Origin: Bradyrhizobium sp. WBOS07 | GTDB taxonomy: Bacteria; Pseudomonadota; Alphaproteobacteria; Rhizobiales; Xanthobacteraceae | Length of the DNA: 64,000 nt | Direction: 5' to 3' | NCBI RefSeq assembly: GCF_024585165.1 | Contig: NZ_CP029008.1 | Location: 1,054,001 to 1,118,000 of the forward strand | Shown here: positions 17,944 to 26,882 of the stretch, piece by piece | Layout of the letters: each line of letters starts with the position of its first letter | Numbering within the stretch: position 1 is the first letter of the stretch | The notes under the pieces: model-generated | What the model saw: only the letters and a program-made list of their open reading frames with translations | Told to the model about the DNA's origin: nothing | The model's database searches: none | Program-made: the position numbers and the translations under genes

Positions 17944-18091
17944 GTCATCCCGGGGCGCGACATCGTCGCGAGCCCGGGATCCATAACCACAGGATTGAAT
18001 GTGGCGAAGACCCGTAGTTACCAGTTTCACCTCACAAATGCGGCCTGTGGTTATGGATTCCGGGCTCGCGCTTCGCGCGCCCCGGAATGAC
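17944..18091. repeat. Intergenic palindromic repeat, CCATAACCACAGG family
   Basis: Outer arms GTCATCCCGGGGCGCGA and GCGCGCCCCGGAATGAC with inner arms ATCCATAACCACAGG and CCTGTGGTTATGGAT. It lies between the two genes of an ABC-2 exporter, on the transcript. Confidence 0.9.
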
Positions 18092-18098
18092 AGAGCCC

Positions 18099-18902
18099 TC
18101 ACCTCACCGCCTCCTTCGCGCCGTTCACCCGGCCGCGCGCGACGTCGAGGAACACCTCCTCCAGCGTGGTGCGGTTGTAGCGGGCCATGATCGCCGCGGG
18201 CGTGTCGTCGTCCTCGATACGGCCGCGCTTCATGATGATGACGCGGTCGCAGAGTCGCTCGACCTCAAACATGTTGTGCGACGCCAAGAGGATGGTGGCG
18301 TTGTTGTCCTTGCGATAGCGCTCCAGATGCGCCCGCACCCAGTCGGCGGTGTCAGGGTCGAGCGAGGCGGTCGGCTCGTCCAGCAGCAGGAGCTCGGGCT
18401 GGTTGATCAGCGCCTTGGCAAGCGCGACGCGGGTCTTCTGCCCGGCGGACAGCTTGCCGTTGGCGCGATCGATGAAGTCGGTGAGATCGAGATCGTCGGC
18501 GAGCTCCCTGATGCGGCCGGCGAGGTTCTTCACCGCATAAAGCTTGCCGAACACGGTGAGATTCTGCCGCACCGTGAGCCGCATCGGCATGTCGACATAG
18601 GGGCTTTCGAAGTTCATCCGCCCCAGCACCGCGGCGCTCTCCTCGGGCATCCGATGGCCCAGCACCTGGACGCGGCCGGAGGTCGGCAGCACCAGGCCCA
18701 TGATCATCGCGATGGTGGTGGTCTTGCCGGCGCCGTTGCCGCCCAGGAGCCCGGTGATGCTGCCGCGCGGCAGCGAAAAGGAGATGTCGTCGACGGCACG
18801 GGTCTGCTTGTAGACCTTGACGAGATGATCGACCGCGATCGCCGCGGACGGGCTGCGATCCGCGACAGTCGGCCGGCTTGAAGCCTCGTCATTCTCGGTC
18901 AT
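18099..18902 (-). CDS. ABC-2 type transporter ATP-binding protein
   Basis: This is the ATPase subunit of the exporter, about 267 residues. Motifs are Walker A (GGNGAGKTTTIAMIMG), the Q-loop region (RMNFESPYVDMPMRLTVRQN), a slightly divergent signature (LSAGQKTRVALAKAL), Walker B (LLLLDEPTASLDPDT) and the H-loop (ASHNMFEVERL). I chose the ATG at 18902 (MTENDEASSR). The frame is open well upstream, but that region is the antisense of the divergent kinase gene. LSAGQ and the ExxLDxxTxDxVR region are typical of ABC-2 and NodI-like exporters, yet there is no nod gene nearby. The 106-base gap to the kinase gene must hold both promoters. Confidence 0.92.
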   Translation of the reverse strand: MTENDEASSRPTVADRSPSAAIAVDHLVKVYKQTRAVDDISFSLPRGSITGLLGGNGAGKTTTIAMIMGLVLPTSGRVQVLGHRMPEESAAVLGRMNFESPYVDMPMRLTVRQNLTVFGKLYAVKNLAGRIRELADDLDLTDFIDRANGKLSAGQKTRVALAKALINQPELLLLDEPTASLDPDTADWVRAHLERYRKDNNATILLASHNMFEVERLCDRVIIMKRGRIEDDDTPAAIMARYNRTTLEEVFLDVARGRVNGAKEAVR

Positions 18903-19008
18903 GCTGACCGTTCTTCTGCTATTGCGGCAGGGAGCGCAAGGCTTGTAATCCGGTGGTTCCGCGAGCCCCGCGTTTGTGACTTTGGAAGGCGCCGCCACAT
19001 TGGCCGAC

Positions 19009-20340
19009 ATGACCGAAATTGCCGCTTCGAACTTCCGCCACCCGCAGCGGCATATCCGCCTGGACACGATCCTGCGGCTGCGCTGGCTCGCGGTGCTGGG
19101 CCAGCTCGCTGCGATCTTCATCGTGGCGCAGGGGCTGGAATTCGACGTCGAGATCGTCCCCTGCGTCAGCATCATCGCCTTGTCGGCGGCGGTGAACCTG
19201 GGGCTCCAGACCGCGGTCAACCCGATGCAGCGGCTGGAGCCGGTGCAGGCGGCCGGCCTGCTCGCGCTGAACATCGTGGAACTGGCCGGCTTGTTGTACT
19301 TCACGGGCGGCTTGCAGAACCCGTTCTCGTTCCTGTTCCTCGCGCCGGTGCTGATCTCGGCCACGGCGCTGCCGGCGCGCTTCACCTTCGGCCTCGGCCT
19401 GCTCGCGGTCGCCTGCGCCTCGGTGCTGTTCTTCTTCCACCTGCCGCTGCCATGGGATTCAGACGATCCGCTGGTGCTGCCGCCGATCTATCTGGTCGGC
19501 GTCTGGCTCTCCATCGCGCTCGCGATCGGCGTCACCAGCCTCTACTCCTTCCAGGTGACCGAGGAGGCGCGCAAGCTCGCGGACGCGCTGGCCGCGACCG
19601 AGCTGGTGCTGTCGCGCGAGCAGCATCTGACCCAGCTCGACGGCCTTGCCGCGGCCGCCGCACACGAGCTCGGCACGCCGCTCGCCACGATCTTCCTGAT
19701 CTCGCGCGAGCTGGAAAAGACGGTGAAGGACGCCAGCATCGCCGCCGACCTGAAGACGCTGCGCGAGCAAACCCAGCGCTGCCGCGACATCCTGAGCAAG
19801 ATCACCCAGCTCTCCTCCATCGGTGCGCCGTTCGACCGCATGAAGCTGTCGGAGTTGATCGAGGAGGTGGTGGCCCCGCACCGCGATTTCGGCGTCGAGA
19901 TCAAGGTACGGATCGCGGTCGCCGTCGTGGCCGAGCCGGTCGGCTCCCGCAACCCGGCGATCCTCTACGGCGTCGGCAACATCGTCGAGAACGCGGTCGA
20001 TTTCGCTCGCACCACCGTCGAGGTGAACGCGTGGTGGAACAAGGACATCATCGACCTCGTGATCTCCGACGACGGTCCCGGCATTCCCCCTGACATCCTG
20101 AACCGCATCGGCGAGCCCTATCTGTCGCGGCGGCGAACCGTGGACGAGGGCGGCGGTGAACGACGCGGCCTCGGATTGGGCGTGTTCATCGCGCGCACAT
20201 TGCTCGAACGCACCGGCGCCAAGGTCTCGTTTACCAACCGGACCTTTCCGGAACACGGTGCCGTGGTCCAGATCAGTTGGCCGCGACAACGATTTGAGGC
20301 GATTGAGGCTATCGAGACCCTCGAAGAAACAATAGGGTAG
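19009..20340 (+). CDS. regS: ActS/PrrB/RegB family redox-sensing histidine kinase
   Basis: Global redox sensor kinase of alphaproteobacteria; in Bradyrhizobium it is called RegS. The 443-residue protein has six membrane helices in the first half. Between them lies the family heptapeptide GGLQNPF, implicated in quinone sensing in RegB. The H-box is LDGLAAAAAHELGTPLATI, and the redox-active cysteine region of RegB corresponds to QTQRCRDIL. ATPase boxes N (NIVENAVDFA), G1 (DDGPGIP) and G2 (GLGLGVFIARTLLERTGA) are intact. I chose the ATG at 19009 (MTEIAASNFRH); an in-frame alternative at 18976 lacks a better binding site. The cognate regulator follows after about 190 bases, the usual gene order in this lineage. 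Confidence 0.95.
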   Translation: MTEIAASNFRHPQRHIRLDTILRLRWLAVLGQLAAIFIVAQGLEFDVEIVPCVSIIALSAAVNLGLQTAVNPMQRLEPVQAAGLLALNIVELAGLLYFTGGLQNPFSFLFLAPVLISATALPARFTFGLGLLAVACASVLFFFHLPLPWDSDDPLVLPPIYLVGVWLSIALAIGVTSLYSFQVTEEARKLADALAATELVLSREQHLTQLDGLAAAAAHELGTPLATIFLISRELEKTVKDASIAADLKTLREQTQRCRDILSKITQLSSIGAPFDRMKLSELIEEVVAPHRDFGVEIKVRIAVAVVAEPVGSRNPAILYGVGNIVENAVDFARTTVEVNAWWNKDIIDLVISDDGPGIPPDILNRIGEPYLSRRRTVDEGGGERRGLGLGVFIARTLLERTGAKVSFTNRTFPEHGAVVQISWPRQRFEAIEAIETLEETIG

Positions 20341-20534
20341 GGTATGATCCGGAAGCGTCTTCAGCACGTTTCCGACATGATCATGCTGAAAGCGGGAATC
20401 GCTGGCGCGATGAGCATGCACCGCGCTTGTGTCCGCGACCTTGCGTCGCACAACGGGGCCGATCGACTATCGGCGGCCTTGGCACCGCCCGATAGCAAGG
20501 CCATATGTCAACGCGTTGGAGAGAGGACGAAACC

Positions 20535-21089
20535 TTGAACGCCATCGCCGAACTGAACGAACAGGCCGACCGCTCGCTGCTCATCGTGGAGGACGACAAG
20601 CCATTCCTGGAGCGCCTATCGCGCGCCATGGAAACGCGCGGCTTCACGGTGACCTCCTGCGATACCGTCTCGGACGGTCTTGCGCAGATCGGCAGGGCTG
20701 CGCCCGCATTCGCCGTGGTGGATCTGCGGCTGGGCGACGGCAACGGCCTCGACGTGGTCTCGGCGCTGAAGAAGAAGCGTCCCGATGCGCGCGCGATCGT
20801 GCTGACCGGCTACGGCAACATCGCCACCGCCGTCACCGCGGTGAAGATGGGCGCGGTCGATTACCTCTCCAAGCCCGCGGATGCCGACGACGTGGTCGCG
20901 GCGCTGCTGTCGACCAATGCGGAGAAATCCGAGCTGCCGGCCAACCCGATGTCGGCGGACCGCGTGCGCTGGGAGCACATCCAGCGCATCTATGAGATGT
21001 GCAACCGCAACGTCTCGGAAACGGCGCGCCGGCTCAACATGCACCGGCGTACGCTGCAGCGGATTTTGGCCAAGCGCGCGCCGAGGTAA
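20535..21089 (+). CDS. regR: ActR/PrrA/RegA family response regulator
   Basis: Partner of the upstream kinase; a DNA-binding activator that in rhizobia controls redox-responsive genes, including nitrogen-fixation genes in Bradyrhizobium. The receiver domain has the acidic pair (VEDDKPFLERL), the phosphoacceptor aspartate in VVDLRLGDGNG and the conserved Lys in YLSKPADADD. The C-terminal Fis-like helix-turn-helix is VSETARRLNMHRRTLQRILA, highly conserved in the RegA family. I chose TTG 20535 (NAIAELNEQADRS) because GAGAGGA lies seven bases upstream and the N-terminus fits the family. An ATG at 20505 in the same frame would add ten residues. The Fis-type domain without AAA+ module is normal for this family. 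Confidence 0.95.
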   Translation: MNAIAELNEQADRSLLIVEDDKPFLERLSRAMETRGFTVTSCDTVSDGLAQIGRAAPAFAVVDLRLGDGNGLDVVSALKKKRPDARAIVLTGYGNIATAVTAVKMGAVDYLSKPADADDVVAALLSTNAEKSELPANPMSADRVRWEHIQRIYEMCNRNVSETARRLNMHRRTLQRILAKRAPR

Positions 21090-21273
21090 TTCCGGCGCTC
21101 ACTCCGGAAGCACATGCCTGAAGTCGGTCGACGGCTGAACCTGCCCGGCCTGACGTCGTCTGCCCGATACCGACAAAGCCGGATGCTGGCGTCGTGCGCC
21201 CCTGAACCCGACGTTAACCTCAGGCGGCGGATCATCGCGCCGACCTGACGCGTCGAACATTCTCGAGAGAACG

Positions 21274-22269
21274 ATGGTTCAGCCCACGCCGCTGCTTGCA
21301 TTGCTTTGCATCTGGACGTTACGCACCATTGCCGTCGCTGTCGTCGCCGGAGCGGTAGCCGCACCAGGGCCGGGGCGTGCGCAGCAAATCTCCCCGCCAG
21401 TCTGGACGGTACCGGAAGTCGGCGCGCTGCCCGATGACGCTCATGGCCGGCTCGTGCGGCGCGGGCGCGACCTCATCACGGCGACCTACGCCCATATCGG
21501 GCCGGAGGTGCCGGACCCTGCCAAGCGTTATGCCGGCAACAATCTCGCCTGCAGCAACTGCCATCTCGAAGCCGGTACGAAAAAATTCGGCCTGCCGATC
21601 TTTGGATTGTTCGAGCTCTTCCCGCAATACAGTGCCCGCCTCGGCGCCGAGATCACGATCGAGAATCGTGTGAACTCGTGCATGGCGCGCAGCATGAATG
21701 GTCGCGCGCTGCCGCTCGACAGCCCCGAAATGCAAGCCATCGTGGCTTACATCAAATTCCTCTCGTCCGGCGTGCCGGCGGGAAAGGAATTGTCAGGACT
21801 CGGCACCGGAGCGATGCCTGAGCTCGATCGCGCGGCCGACCCCGTTCGCGGCAAGGCGATCTATGCGAACGCTTGTCTCTCCTGCCACAACGAGGACGGC
21901 TCCGGAATACGCCGCAGCCTGCCGAGCGTCGATCTCGGCTACATGGTGCCGCCGCTCTGGGGCGCCGATAGTTTCAATGACGGTGCCGGCATGGCGCGGC
22001 TGATTACGGCGGCGAACTTCCTGCACTTCAACATGCCGCACGGAACGGACTACACGAATCCGCAGCTCACGGTCGAGCAGGCATGGGACGTGGCTGCCTA
22101 TATGATCTCTCAGCCGCGTCCGAGGAAAGCCGGTCTCGACAAGGACTATCCAGATCTTTCGAAGAAGCCGGTCGATACGCCTTACGGACCGTATGTCGAC
22201 GGATTCGATCAGCAGCAGCACATGTACGGGCCTTTCGGCCCGATCCGGGCGGCGCAAGCCAAAAAATAG
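21274..22269 (+). CDS. Dihaem c-type cytochrome, thiosulfate dehydrogenase (TsdA)-like
   Basis: This exported 331-residue protein has an N-terminal membrane/signal segment (residues about 15-36, ending GRAQQ) and two haem c sites, CSNCH at 93-97 and CLSCH at 201-205. Between them lies NRVNSCMARSMNGRALPLDS, which matches the TsdA motif where a cysteine (here 136) can ligate the active-site haem. The late FNMPHG supplies a candidate distal Met for the second haem. TsdA oxidises thiosulfate to tetrathionate in the periplasm, or works in reverse. No sox gene is adjacent. It follows the regulator gene by about 185 bases; redox control by that pair is a guess. The SoxA/SoxAX group is the nearest alternative. 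Confidence 0.8.
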   Translation: MVQPTPLLALLCIWTLRTIAVAVVAGAVAAPGPGRAQQISPPVWTVPEVGALPDDAHGRLVRRGRDLITATYAHIGPEVPDPAKRYAGNNLACSNCHLEAGTKKFGLPIFGLFELFPQYSARLGAEITIENRVNSCMARSMNGRALPLDSPEMQAIVAYIKFLSSGVPAGKELSGLGTGAMPELDRAADPVRGKAIYANACLSCHNEDGSGIRRSLPSVDLGYMVPPLWGADSFNDGAGMARLITAANFLHFNMPHGTDYTNPQLTVEQAWDVAAYMISQPRPRKAGLDKDYPDLSKKPVDTPYGPYVDGFDQQQHMYGPFGPIRAAQAKK

Positions 22270-22328
22270 CTGTGATCGGCGACCTCTCGCATCACAAGGA
22301 CTCCGGCCGCGCTTCGTTCAGCACGCGG

Positions 22329-22820
22329 CTATTCCCAGAAATCCGCGTGGCCTTGCGGATCCACCAGCCGGTTGATGCGCAAGGCCGCCGCCATCGCGAA
22401 CCGCACCGTCATCTGCTTGCGGGTGGCGGCAGCGAGCTTGTGCTCCGGCGCCTCGCAATGCAGGTGTGCGCCATAGGCGTCGGCGACGATCAGGCCGGTG
22501 TCCTGCGGAAAGATGTCGCACGGCAGGTCCTGCGTGAAGGCGAAGAACAGTCGATCGCAATGGGCGCGGTATTCGTGCCATTTCTGGTCGGCACGCAGAT
22601 CCTCCACCGACGATTTGATCTCGACGATCCAGATCTCGCCGCGCTCGTTCAGCGCGACCAGATCGGCACGCCGGCCAGAAGGCAGCGGCAATTCGCTGAT
22701 GCAGGAGAAGCCGAGCGACCGTAAGAGGCGCGACGTGCCGCGCGCGATCGCGAGCGCCGTCTCGGATTGGCGGCGGTCAGGCGGTGGAACGAGGGAGAGG
22801 TTGCGAGCGGTGCTATCCAT
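22329..22820 (-). CDS. mmcB: MmcB family DNA repair protein
   Basis: This 163-residue protein has a PD-(D/E)XK-like nuclease fold. The core motifs are GRRADLVALNERGEIWIVEI followed by KSSVEDLRAD, i.e. D...(E)xK, near residues 50-70, and it has a conserved WHEYRAHCDRLFFAFTQD region. MmcB was described in Caulobacter as a LexA-controlled gene needed for resistance to DNA damage. The ATG at 22820 gives MDSTARNLSLVP; the upstream frame runs into a repeat. No LexA box (GTTCTN7GTTC type) was clearly recognised in the region upstream. It is a single gene, convergent with the cytochrome gene. Confidence 0.85.
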   Translation of the reverse strand: MDSTARNLSLVPPPDRRQSETALAIARGTSRLLRSLGFSCISELPLPSGRRADLVALNERGEIWIVEIKSSVEDLRADQKWHEYRAHCDRLFFAFTQDLPCDIFPQDTGLIVADAYGAHLHCEAPEHKLAAATRKQMTVRFAMAAALRINRLVDPQGHADFWE

Positions 22821-22895
22821 GGGCCGGAGGATAGCCGATTCCGTTTGGGGCGGACACTGTTCGATTGGGGGCGCGCCGTTGCCGCACATTCGGTG

Positions 22896-23028
22896 TCGTC
22901 CCCCGCGAACGCGGGGACCCATAACCACAGGGAGATGTTTTAGCGCGAGTTGACAACTCCGAGTCTTCGCAAAACCACTCCCTGTGGCTATGGATCCCGG
23001 ATCTGCGCTCCGCTTGTCCGGGACGACA
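22896..23028. repeat. Intergenic palindromic repeat, CCCATAACCACAGGG family
   Basis: Arms GTCGTCCCCCGCG and CGCTTGTCCGGGACGAC, inner arms CCCATAACCACAGGG and CCCTGTGGCTATGG. It lies between the start of mmcB and the end of the GH13 gene; both run on the minus strand. Confidence 0.9.
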
Positions 23029-23029
23029 G

Positions 23030-24628
23030 CTAGGGTGGAGCGACGATCACCCCCTCATTGCTCCGCAAATCGAGCACGCCTTCGATCTGCTCGCCCTCGC
23101 GATCCAGAAAGGTCGACAGCAGGATCCTGCTGCCGAAGCGGACTGCGCTGGTCGTCACGGTGACCGGGTCCGCACCGAGATTGAGCGCCACGATCACCGC
23201 CTTGCCCTCGGCCTGCCGGCGGTAGATCAGCAGATCGCCTTGCGCGGCGATCGGATCATAATCGCCCGCGACCAGCGGCAGGCAACTCTGCCGCAGGCCG
23301 ATCAGGCGCTTGTAGAGGTTGAGGATCGAGTGCGCATCGGCTTCGAGAGTGGCGACATTGTCACGCACATGGTGCTCGGGCAGCGGCAGCCATGGCCGAA
23401 CAGCGGAGAAGCCGGCGAACTCGGAGGCATCCCATTGCATCGGCGTACGGCAGCCGTCGCGGCCGACGCCGATGCCGGGCACGTTCTTCTCGAAGGGATC
23501 GCGGACATCCTCCGGCGCGATCGCCACCTGGTGCATCCCGATTTCGTCGCCGTAATAGAGCGTCGGTGTGCCGCGCAGCGTCAGCAGCAACATCGCGGCG
23601 ACGCGCGCCTGCTCCGTGCCGACGCGGCTCGCAACCCGCGGACGATCGTGATTGCCGAGCACCCAGTTCGGCCAGGCGCCGCGCGGCAGCGCCTTCTCGT
23701 AGTCCTCGATGATCTTCTCGATCGAGCGCGCGCTCCAGAAGGTCGAGAGCAGCGCGAAGTTGAACGGCATCTGCGCGCCGGTGAGGTCGTTGCCGTAATA
23801 GGCCATCAGACGGTGCAGCGGCAGATAGATCTCGCCGATCAAGACGCGTGCGCGATACGCATCCGTGACGCGGCGCATCTCGGCAATGACATCGTGCACC
23901 TCCGGCTGGTCGGTCGAATATTGCGTCAGGATCTTCTCGTTGGGCGGCCGGCCTTCGACGTAGTGCGGGTTCGGCGGATTGTCGCGAAACTCTGCGTCCT
24001 TGACGAGGTGCCAGATCACGTCGACGCGAAAGCCGTCGACGCCCTTCTCCAGCCAGAACCGCATCACGTCGTAGATCGCGTTGCGGACGTCCGGATTGCG
24101 CCAGTTCAGGTCCGGCTGCTGGGCGAGGAAGGCGTGGTAGTAATATTGACCCGTGGTCTCATCGAACTGCCACGCGCTGCCGCCGAACTCGGACAGCCAA
24201 TTGTTCGGCACGCCGCCGTCATGCGCGGGATCGCGCCAGATGTACCAGTCGCGCTTGGGATTGTCGCGCGAGGCGCGGCTCTCGACGAACCAGGGATGTT
24301 GGTCCGAGGTATGGTTCGGCACGAGATCGAGGATCAGCTTCAGGCCGTTGTCGTGGACTGCCGCGATCAGCGCATCGAAATCGGCCATCGTGCCGAACAG
24401 CGGCTCGATGCCGGTATAGTCCGAGATGTCGTAGCCGAAATCGGCCATGGGCGACGGAAAGATCGGCGACAGCCAGATCGCGTCGACACCGAGCGATTTG
24501 ACATAAGGCAGCCGCCGCAGGATGCCGGCGAGATCGCCGACGCCGTCACCGTTCGAATCCTGAAACGAGCGCGGGTAGATCTGATAGAAGATGCCGTCGC
24601 GCCACCAATTCTCGTTGTCGTGAGCCAT
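23030..24628 (-). CDS. GH13 alpha-glucosidase / oligo-1,6-glucosidase family protein
   Basis: This cytoplasmic 532-residue glycoside hydrolase hydrolyses or transfers alpha-glucosyl units. It starts MAHDNENWWRDGIFYQIYPR, a classic N-terminus of this family. GH13 regions are intact: region I DLVPNHTSDQH, region II DGFRVDVIWHL with the nucleophile aspartate, region III IGEIYLPLHRL with the acid/base glutamate and region IV VLGNHDRPRVASR with the transition-state Asp. The calcium-binding-like loop DSNGDGVGDL is also seen. There is no signal peptide. The specificity (isomaltose, maltose, sucrose or trehalose isomerisation) cannot be settled from sequence. The start at 24628 is favoured since the upstream stretch is unlike the family. 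Confidence 0.95.
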   Translation of the reverse strand: MAHDNENWWRDGIFYQIYPRSFQDSNGDGVGDLAGILRRLPYVKSLGVDAIWLSPIFPSPMADFGYDISDYTGIEPLFGTMADFDALIAAVHDNGLKLILDLVPNHTSDQHPWFVESRASRDNPKRDWYIWRDPAHDGGVPNNWLSEFGGSAWQFDETTGQYYYHAFLAQQPDLNWRNPDVRNAIYDVMRFWLEKGVDGFRVDVIWHLVKDAEFRDNPPNPHYVEGRPPNEKILTQYSTDQPEVHDVIAEMRRVTDAYRARVLIGEIYLPLHRLMAYYGNDLTGAQMPFNFALLSTFWSARSIEKIIEDYEKALPRGAWPNWVLGNHDRPRVASRVGTEQARVAAMLLLTLRGTPTLYYGDEIGMHQVAIAPEDVRDPFEKNVPGIGVGRDGCRTPMQWDASEFAGFSAVRPWLPLPEHHVRDNVATLEADAHSILNLYKRLIGLRQSCLPLVAGDYDPIAAQGDLLIYRRQAEGKAVIVALNLGADPVTVTTSAVRFGSRILLSTFLDREGEQIEGVLDLRSNEGVIVAPP

Positions 24629-24789
24629 GCCGGAAGACCACCCAAAATCTGCTTCTCGCGCGGGAGAACGCGACAACAGCGCCCGGGTTCGAATTGGCGG
24701 GCCAATTGGGACGGCGATGTGACTATTGTTCCGTGGTCCGGCACGAATCTTTTGCTTGGCGGCCTGGCAAAAATCGGCATTGTGGCGCC

Positions 24790-25458
24790 ATGACCGAGCA
24801 AAACGACACGACAGCCAAGGCCGGCGCGATCATCGTCCCCGTGACGCTGTTCGAGCAGAACTGCACCATCATCTGGGACGAGCCGTCCAAGAAGGCCGTG
24901 GTGATCGATCCCGGCGGGGACGTACCGAAGATCCTGGACGCGATCAAGCAGACCGGCGTCACCGTGGAGAAGATCTGGCTGACCCACGGCCATATCGACC
25001 ATGTCGGCGGCGCAGCCGATTTGCGCGACGCGCTGAAGGTGCCGATCGAGGGTCCGCATGAAGCGGACAAATTCCTGCTCGACAACGTGGTCGAAAGCGG
25101 CGCGCGCTTCGGCATGACCGGCGTGCGCAACTTCGCGCCGGACCGCTGGCTCGACGAGGGCGACACCGTGTCGATCGGCGATCTCAACTTCGACATTTTG
25201 CATTGCCCCGGCCACTCGCCGGGCAGCGTGGTGCTCTTCAACAAGGAGCTGCGCTTTGCCCATGTCGGCGACGTCCTGTTCGCGGGCTCGGTCGGGCGCA
25301 CCGATTTGCCCGGCGGCAGTCACGCGACCCTGATCGATTCGATCATGACAAAACTGCTGCCGCTCGGCGACGACGTCGGCTTCATCTGCGGCCACGGCGC
25401 CGGCTCGAGCATCGGCCAGGAGCGGATGACCAATCCGTTCATCACCGGGGAGATGTGA
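24790..25458 (+). CDS. Metallo-beta-lactamase-fold hydrolase, glyoxalase II-like
   Basis: This 222-residue soluble protein has the dinuclear metal site of glyoxalase II-type enzymes: THGHIDHVGG (HxHxDH), CPGHSPGSV, HVGDVLFAG with the bridging aspartate and ICGHGAGSS with the last histidine. The short C-terminus lacks the helical substrate-binding domain of true glyoxalase II, so it fits the YcbL-like or type II group. It has no rhodanese domain. ATG 24790 begins MTEQNDTTAKAG; upstream frame extension to 24694 is not protein-like. It is divergent from the glucosidase gene, which starts 160 bases away, and convergent with a PHA depolymerase gene across a repeat. Confidence 0.92.
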   Translation: MTEQNDTTAKAGAIIVPVTLFEQNCTIIWDEPSKKAVVIDPGGDVPKILDAIKQTGVTVEKIWLTHGHIDHVGGAADLRDALKVPIEGPHEADKFLLDNVVESGARFGMTGVRNFAPDRWLDEGDTVSIGDLNFDILHCPGHSPGSVVLFNKELRFAHVGDVLFAGSVGRTDLPGGSHATLIDSIMTKLLPLGDDVGFICGHGAGSSIGQERMTNPFITGEM

Positions 25459-25478
25459 GCGTCGCGGCAAGCTCCGCC

Positions 25479-25626
25479 GTCATTCCGGGGCGCGCGACAG
25501 CGCGAGCCCGGAATCCATAACCACAGGCAGATGTGGTTGCGGGGACTCGGAGTGACGCTTGCGCGTCTCATTTCGTCCTGTGGCTATGGGTCCCGGGCTC
25601 GCGACTACGTCGCGCCCCGGGACGAC
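25479..25626. repeat. Intergenic palindromic repeat, CCATAACCACAGG family
   Basis: Arms GTCATTCCGGGGCGCG and CGCGCCCCGGGACGAC, inner arms ATCCATAACCACAGG and CCTGTGGCTATGGGT. It lies between the ends of two convergent genes. Confidence 0.9.
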
Positions 25627-25635
25627 CCCGCGGGG

Positions 25636-26862
25636 CTACTTCATCAATCCCGCGGCGGTCAGCGCGCGCGTGATGATCTGGCTGAGATCGAAGCCGCGGG
25701 CGCGCTCGCGCTTCGGTTCGACCGGCTGCTCGGCGATCGCAGCGCGGATCGTGCGGGCGAGATGCGGCGCGGGCGAGAGCGCGGGCTTGGCTAAAGGCTT
25801 GGCGTCCGCAGCCTTGGTGTCCGCAGGCTTGGCGTCCGCCTTGGCGGCGTCCGCGATCCAGGCGGTGAGGCCGAAGAACTTGGCGATGTGGTAGGACGAG
25901 GAAATGCCGGCTTCGATCAGGAACGCGCCTTCAACGCCATAGCGCTGGTCGTTGTCGGCGAGCCCCAGCGGCGTGCCATGCGCCATGTCGGCGATGGCGT
26001 AACACTCGACCAGCGTCTCGCCGTCCTTGCCCCACCAGGCCTGCCGCGGATGACCGTCGACGATGGTCTCCGCCATCGGCGCGTCCGGCAGATCGTGGAG
26101 ATCGAGCCATTGCTTGACGATCTCGTTGGCATTGCCGGGATTGACGGTGCGGTCGGCACTGCCGTGCCACACCGAGATTTTCGGCCAGGGGCCGCGATGA
26201 TCGGAAGCGTTGCGCACGAGGTCGCCGAGTTCGCGCGCCGGACGCACTGGGGAATGAAACATGCCCTCGAGCGCCTCGCGCAGGTTCGAGGCGATGCCAT
26301 AGGGTAGTCCCGCGATGACCGCGCCGGCCGCGAAGACCTCCGGATAGGTCGCGAGCATCACCGACGTCATGCCGCCGCCGGCGGACAAGCCGGTGATGAA
26401 GACGCGCGCGGGATCGATGCGATGTGCCCCGACCATGTGCGCGATCATCTCGCGAATCGAATGCGCCTCGCCGCTGCCTCGCGCCGTGTCTTCCGGGTTG
26501 AACCAGTTGAAGCAGGTATTGCCGTTGTTGATGCGTTGCTGCTCGGGCATCAGAAGCGCGAAGCCATAATGCTGGGCCAGCGTCGACCAGCCGGCGCCAA
26601 GATCGTAAGCCGCCGCGGTCTGCCCGCAGCCATGCAGCACGACGACCAGCGCGCGCGGCTTCTGCAATCGCGCCGGCACGAAGGCGAACATGCGCAAGCC
26701 GCCGGGATTGTCGCCGAAGCCGGTGACCTCCTGCAACGGGCTCGACGCATCCGCGCCGCGACCGAACTCGGCAAAGCGCAGACCGTCCAGCCTCGGCAGA
26801 CGTCTCAATAGATCGATATTCTTGGCGAGCGACACGGCAACTTCCTGGTGGGCGACGTTCAA
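25636..26862 (-). CDS. Short-chain polyhydroxyalkanoate depolymerase / PHB-type esterase
   Basis: This 408-residue alpha/beta hydrolase belongs to the esterase family with the type 1 catalytic domain of secreted PHB depolymerases. The oxyanion region is VVVLHGCGQTAAAYD, the lipase box GLSAGGGMTSVML carries the nucleophile serine, the acid lies near SVWHGSADRTVNPGN and the histidine in ADMAHGTPLGL. No signal peptide is visible, so it may act inside the cell. The C-terminus has a low-complexity run of Lys-Ala-Asp-rich repeats (ADAKPADTKAADAKPLAKPA), then a basic tail that resembles a granule- or phasin-like linker. The ATG at 26862 follows a weak binding site. A TGC-rich dyad lies upstream (26883). 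Confidence 0.9.
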   Translation of the reverse strand: MNVAHQEVAVSLAKNIDLLRRLPRLDGLRFAEFGRGADASSPLQEVTGFGDNPGGLRMFAFVPARLQKPRALVVVLHGCGQTAAAYDLGAGWSTLAQHYGFALLMPEQQRINNGNTCFNWFNPEDTARGSGEAHSIREMIAHMVGAHRIDPARVFITGLSAGGGMTSVMLATYPEVFAAGAVIAGLPYGIASNLREALEGMFHSPVRPARELGDLVRNASDHRGPWPKISVWHGSADRTVNPGNANEIVKQWLDLHDLPDAPMAETIVDGHPRQAWWGKDGETLVECYAIADMAHGTPLGLADNDQRYGVEGAFLIEAGISSSYHIAKFFGLTAWIADAAKADAKPADTKAADAKPLAKPALSPAPHLARTIRAAIAEQPVEPKRERARGFDLSQIITRALTAAGLMK

Positions 26863-26882
26863 CGTCCAGCCAAACCAGATAG

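Noticed and set aside
18099..18902. NodI-like nodulation factor exporter
   Set aside because: The ATPase and ABC-2 permease have the same general layout as NodIJ, but there are no nod genes or nod boxes nearby and this lineage has many such pairs.
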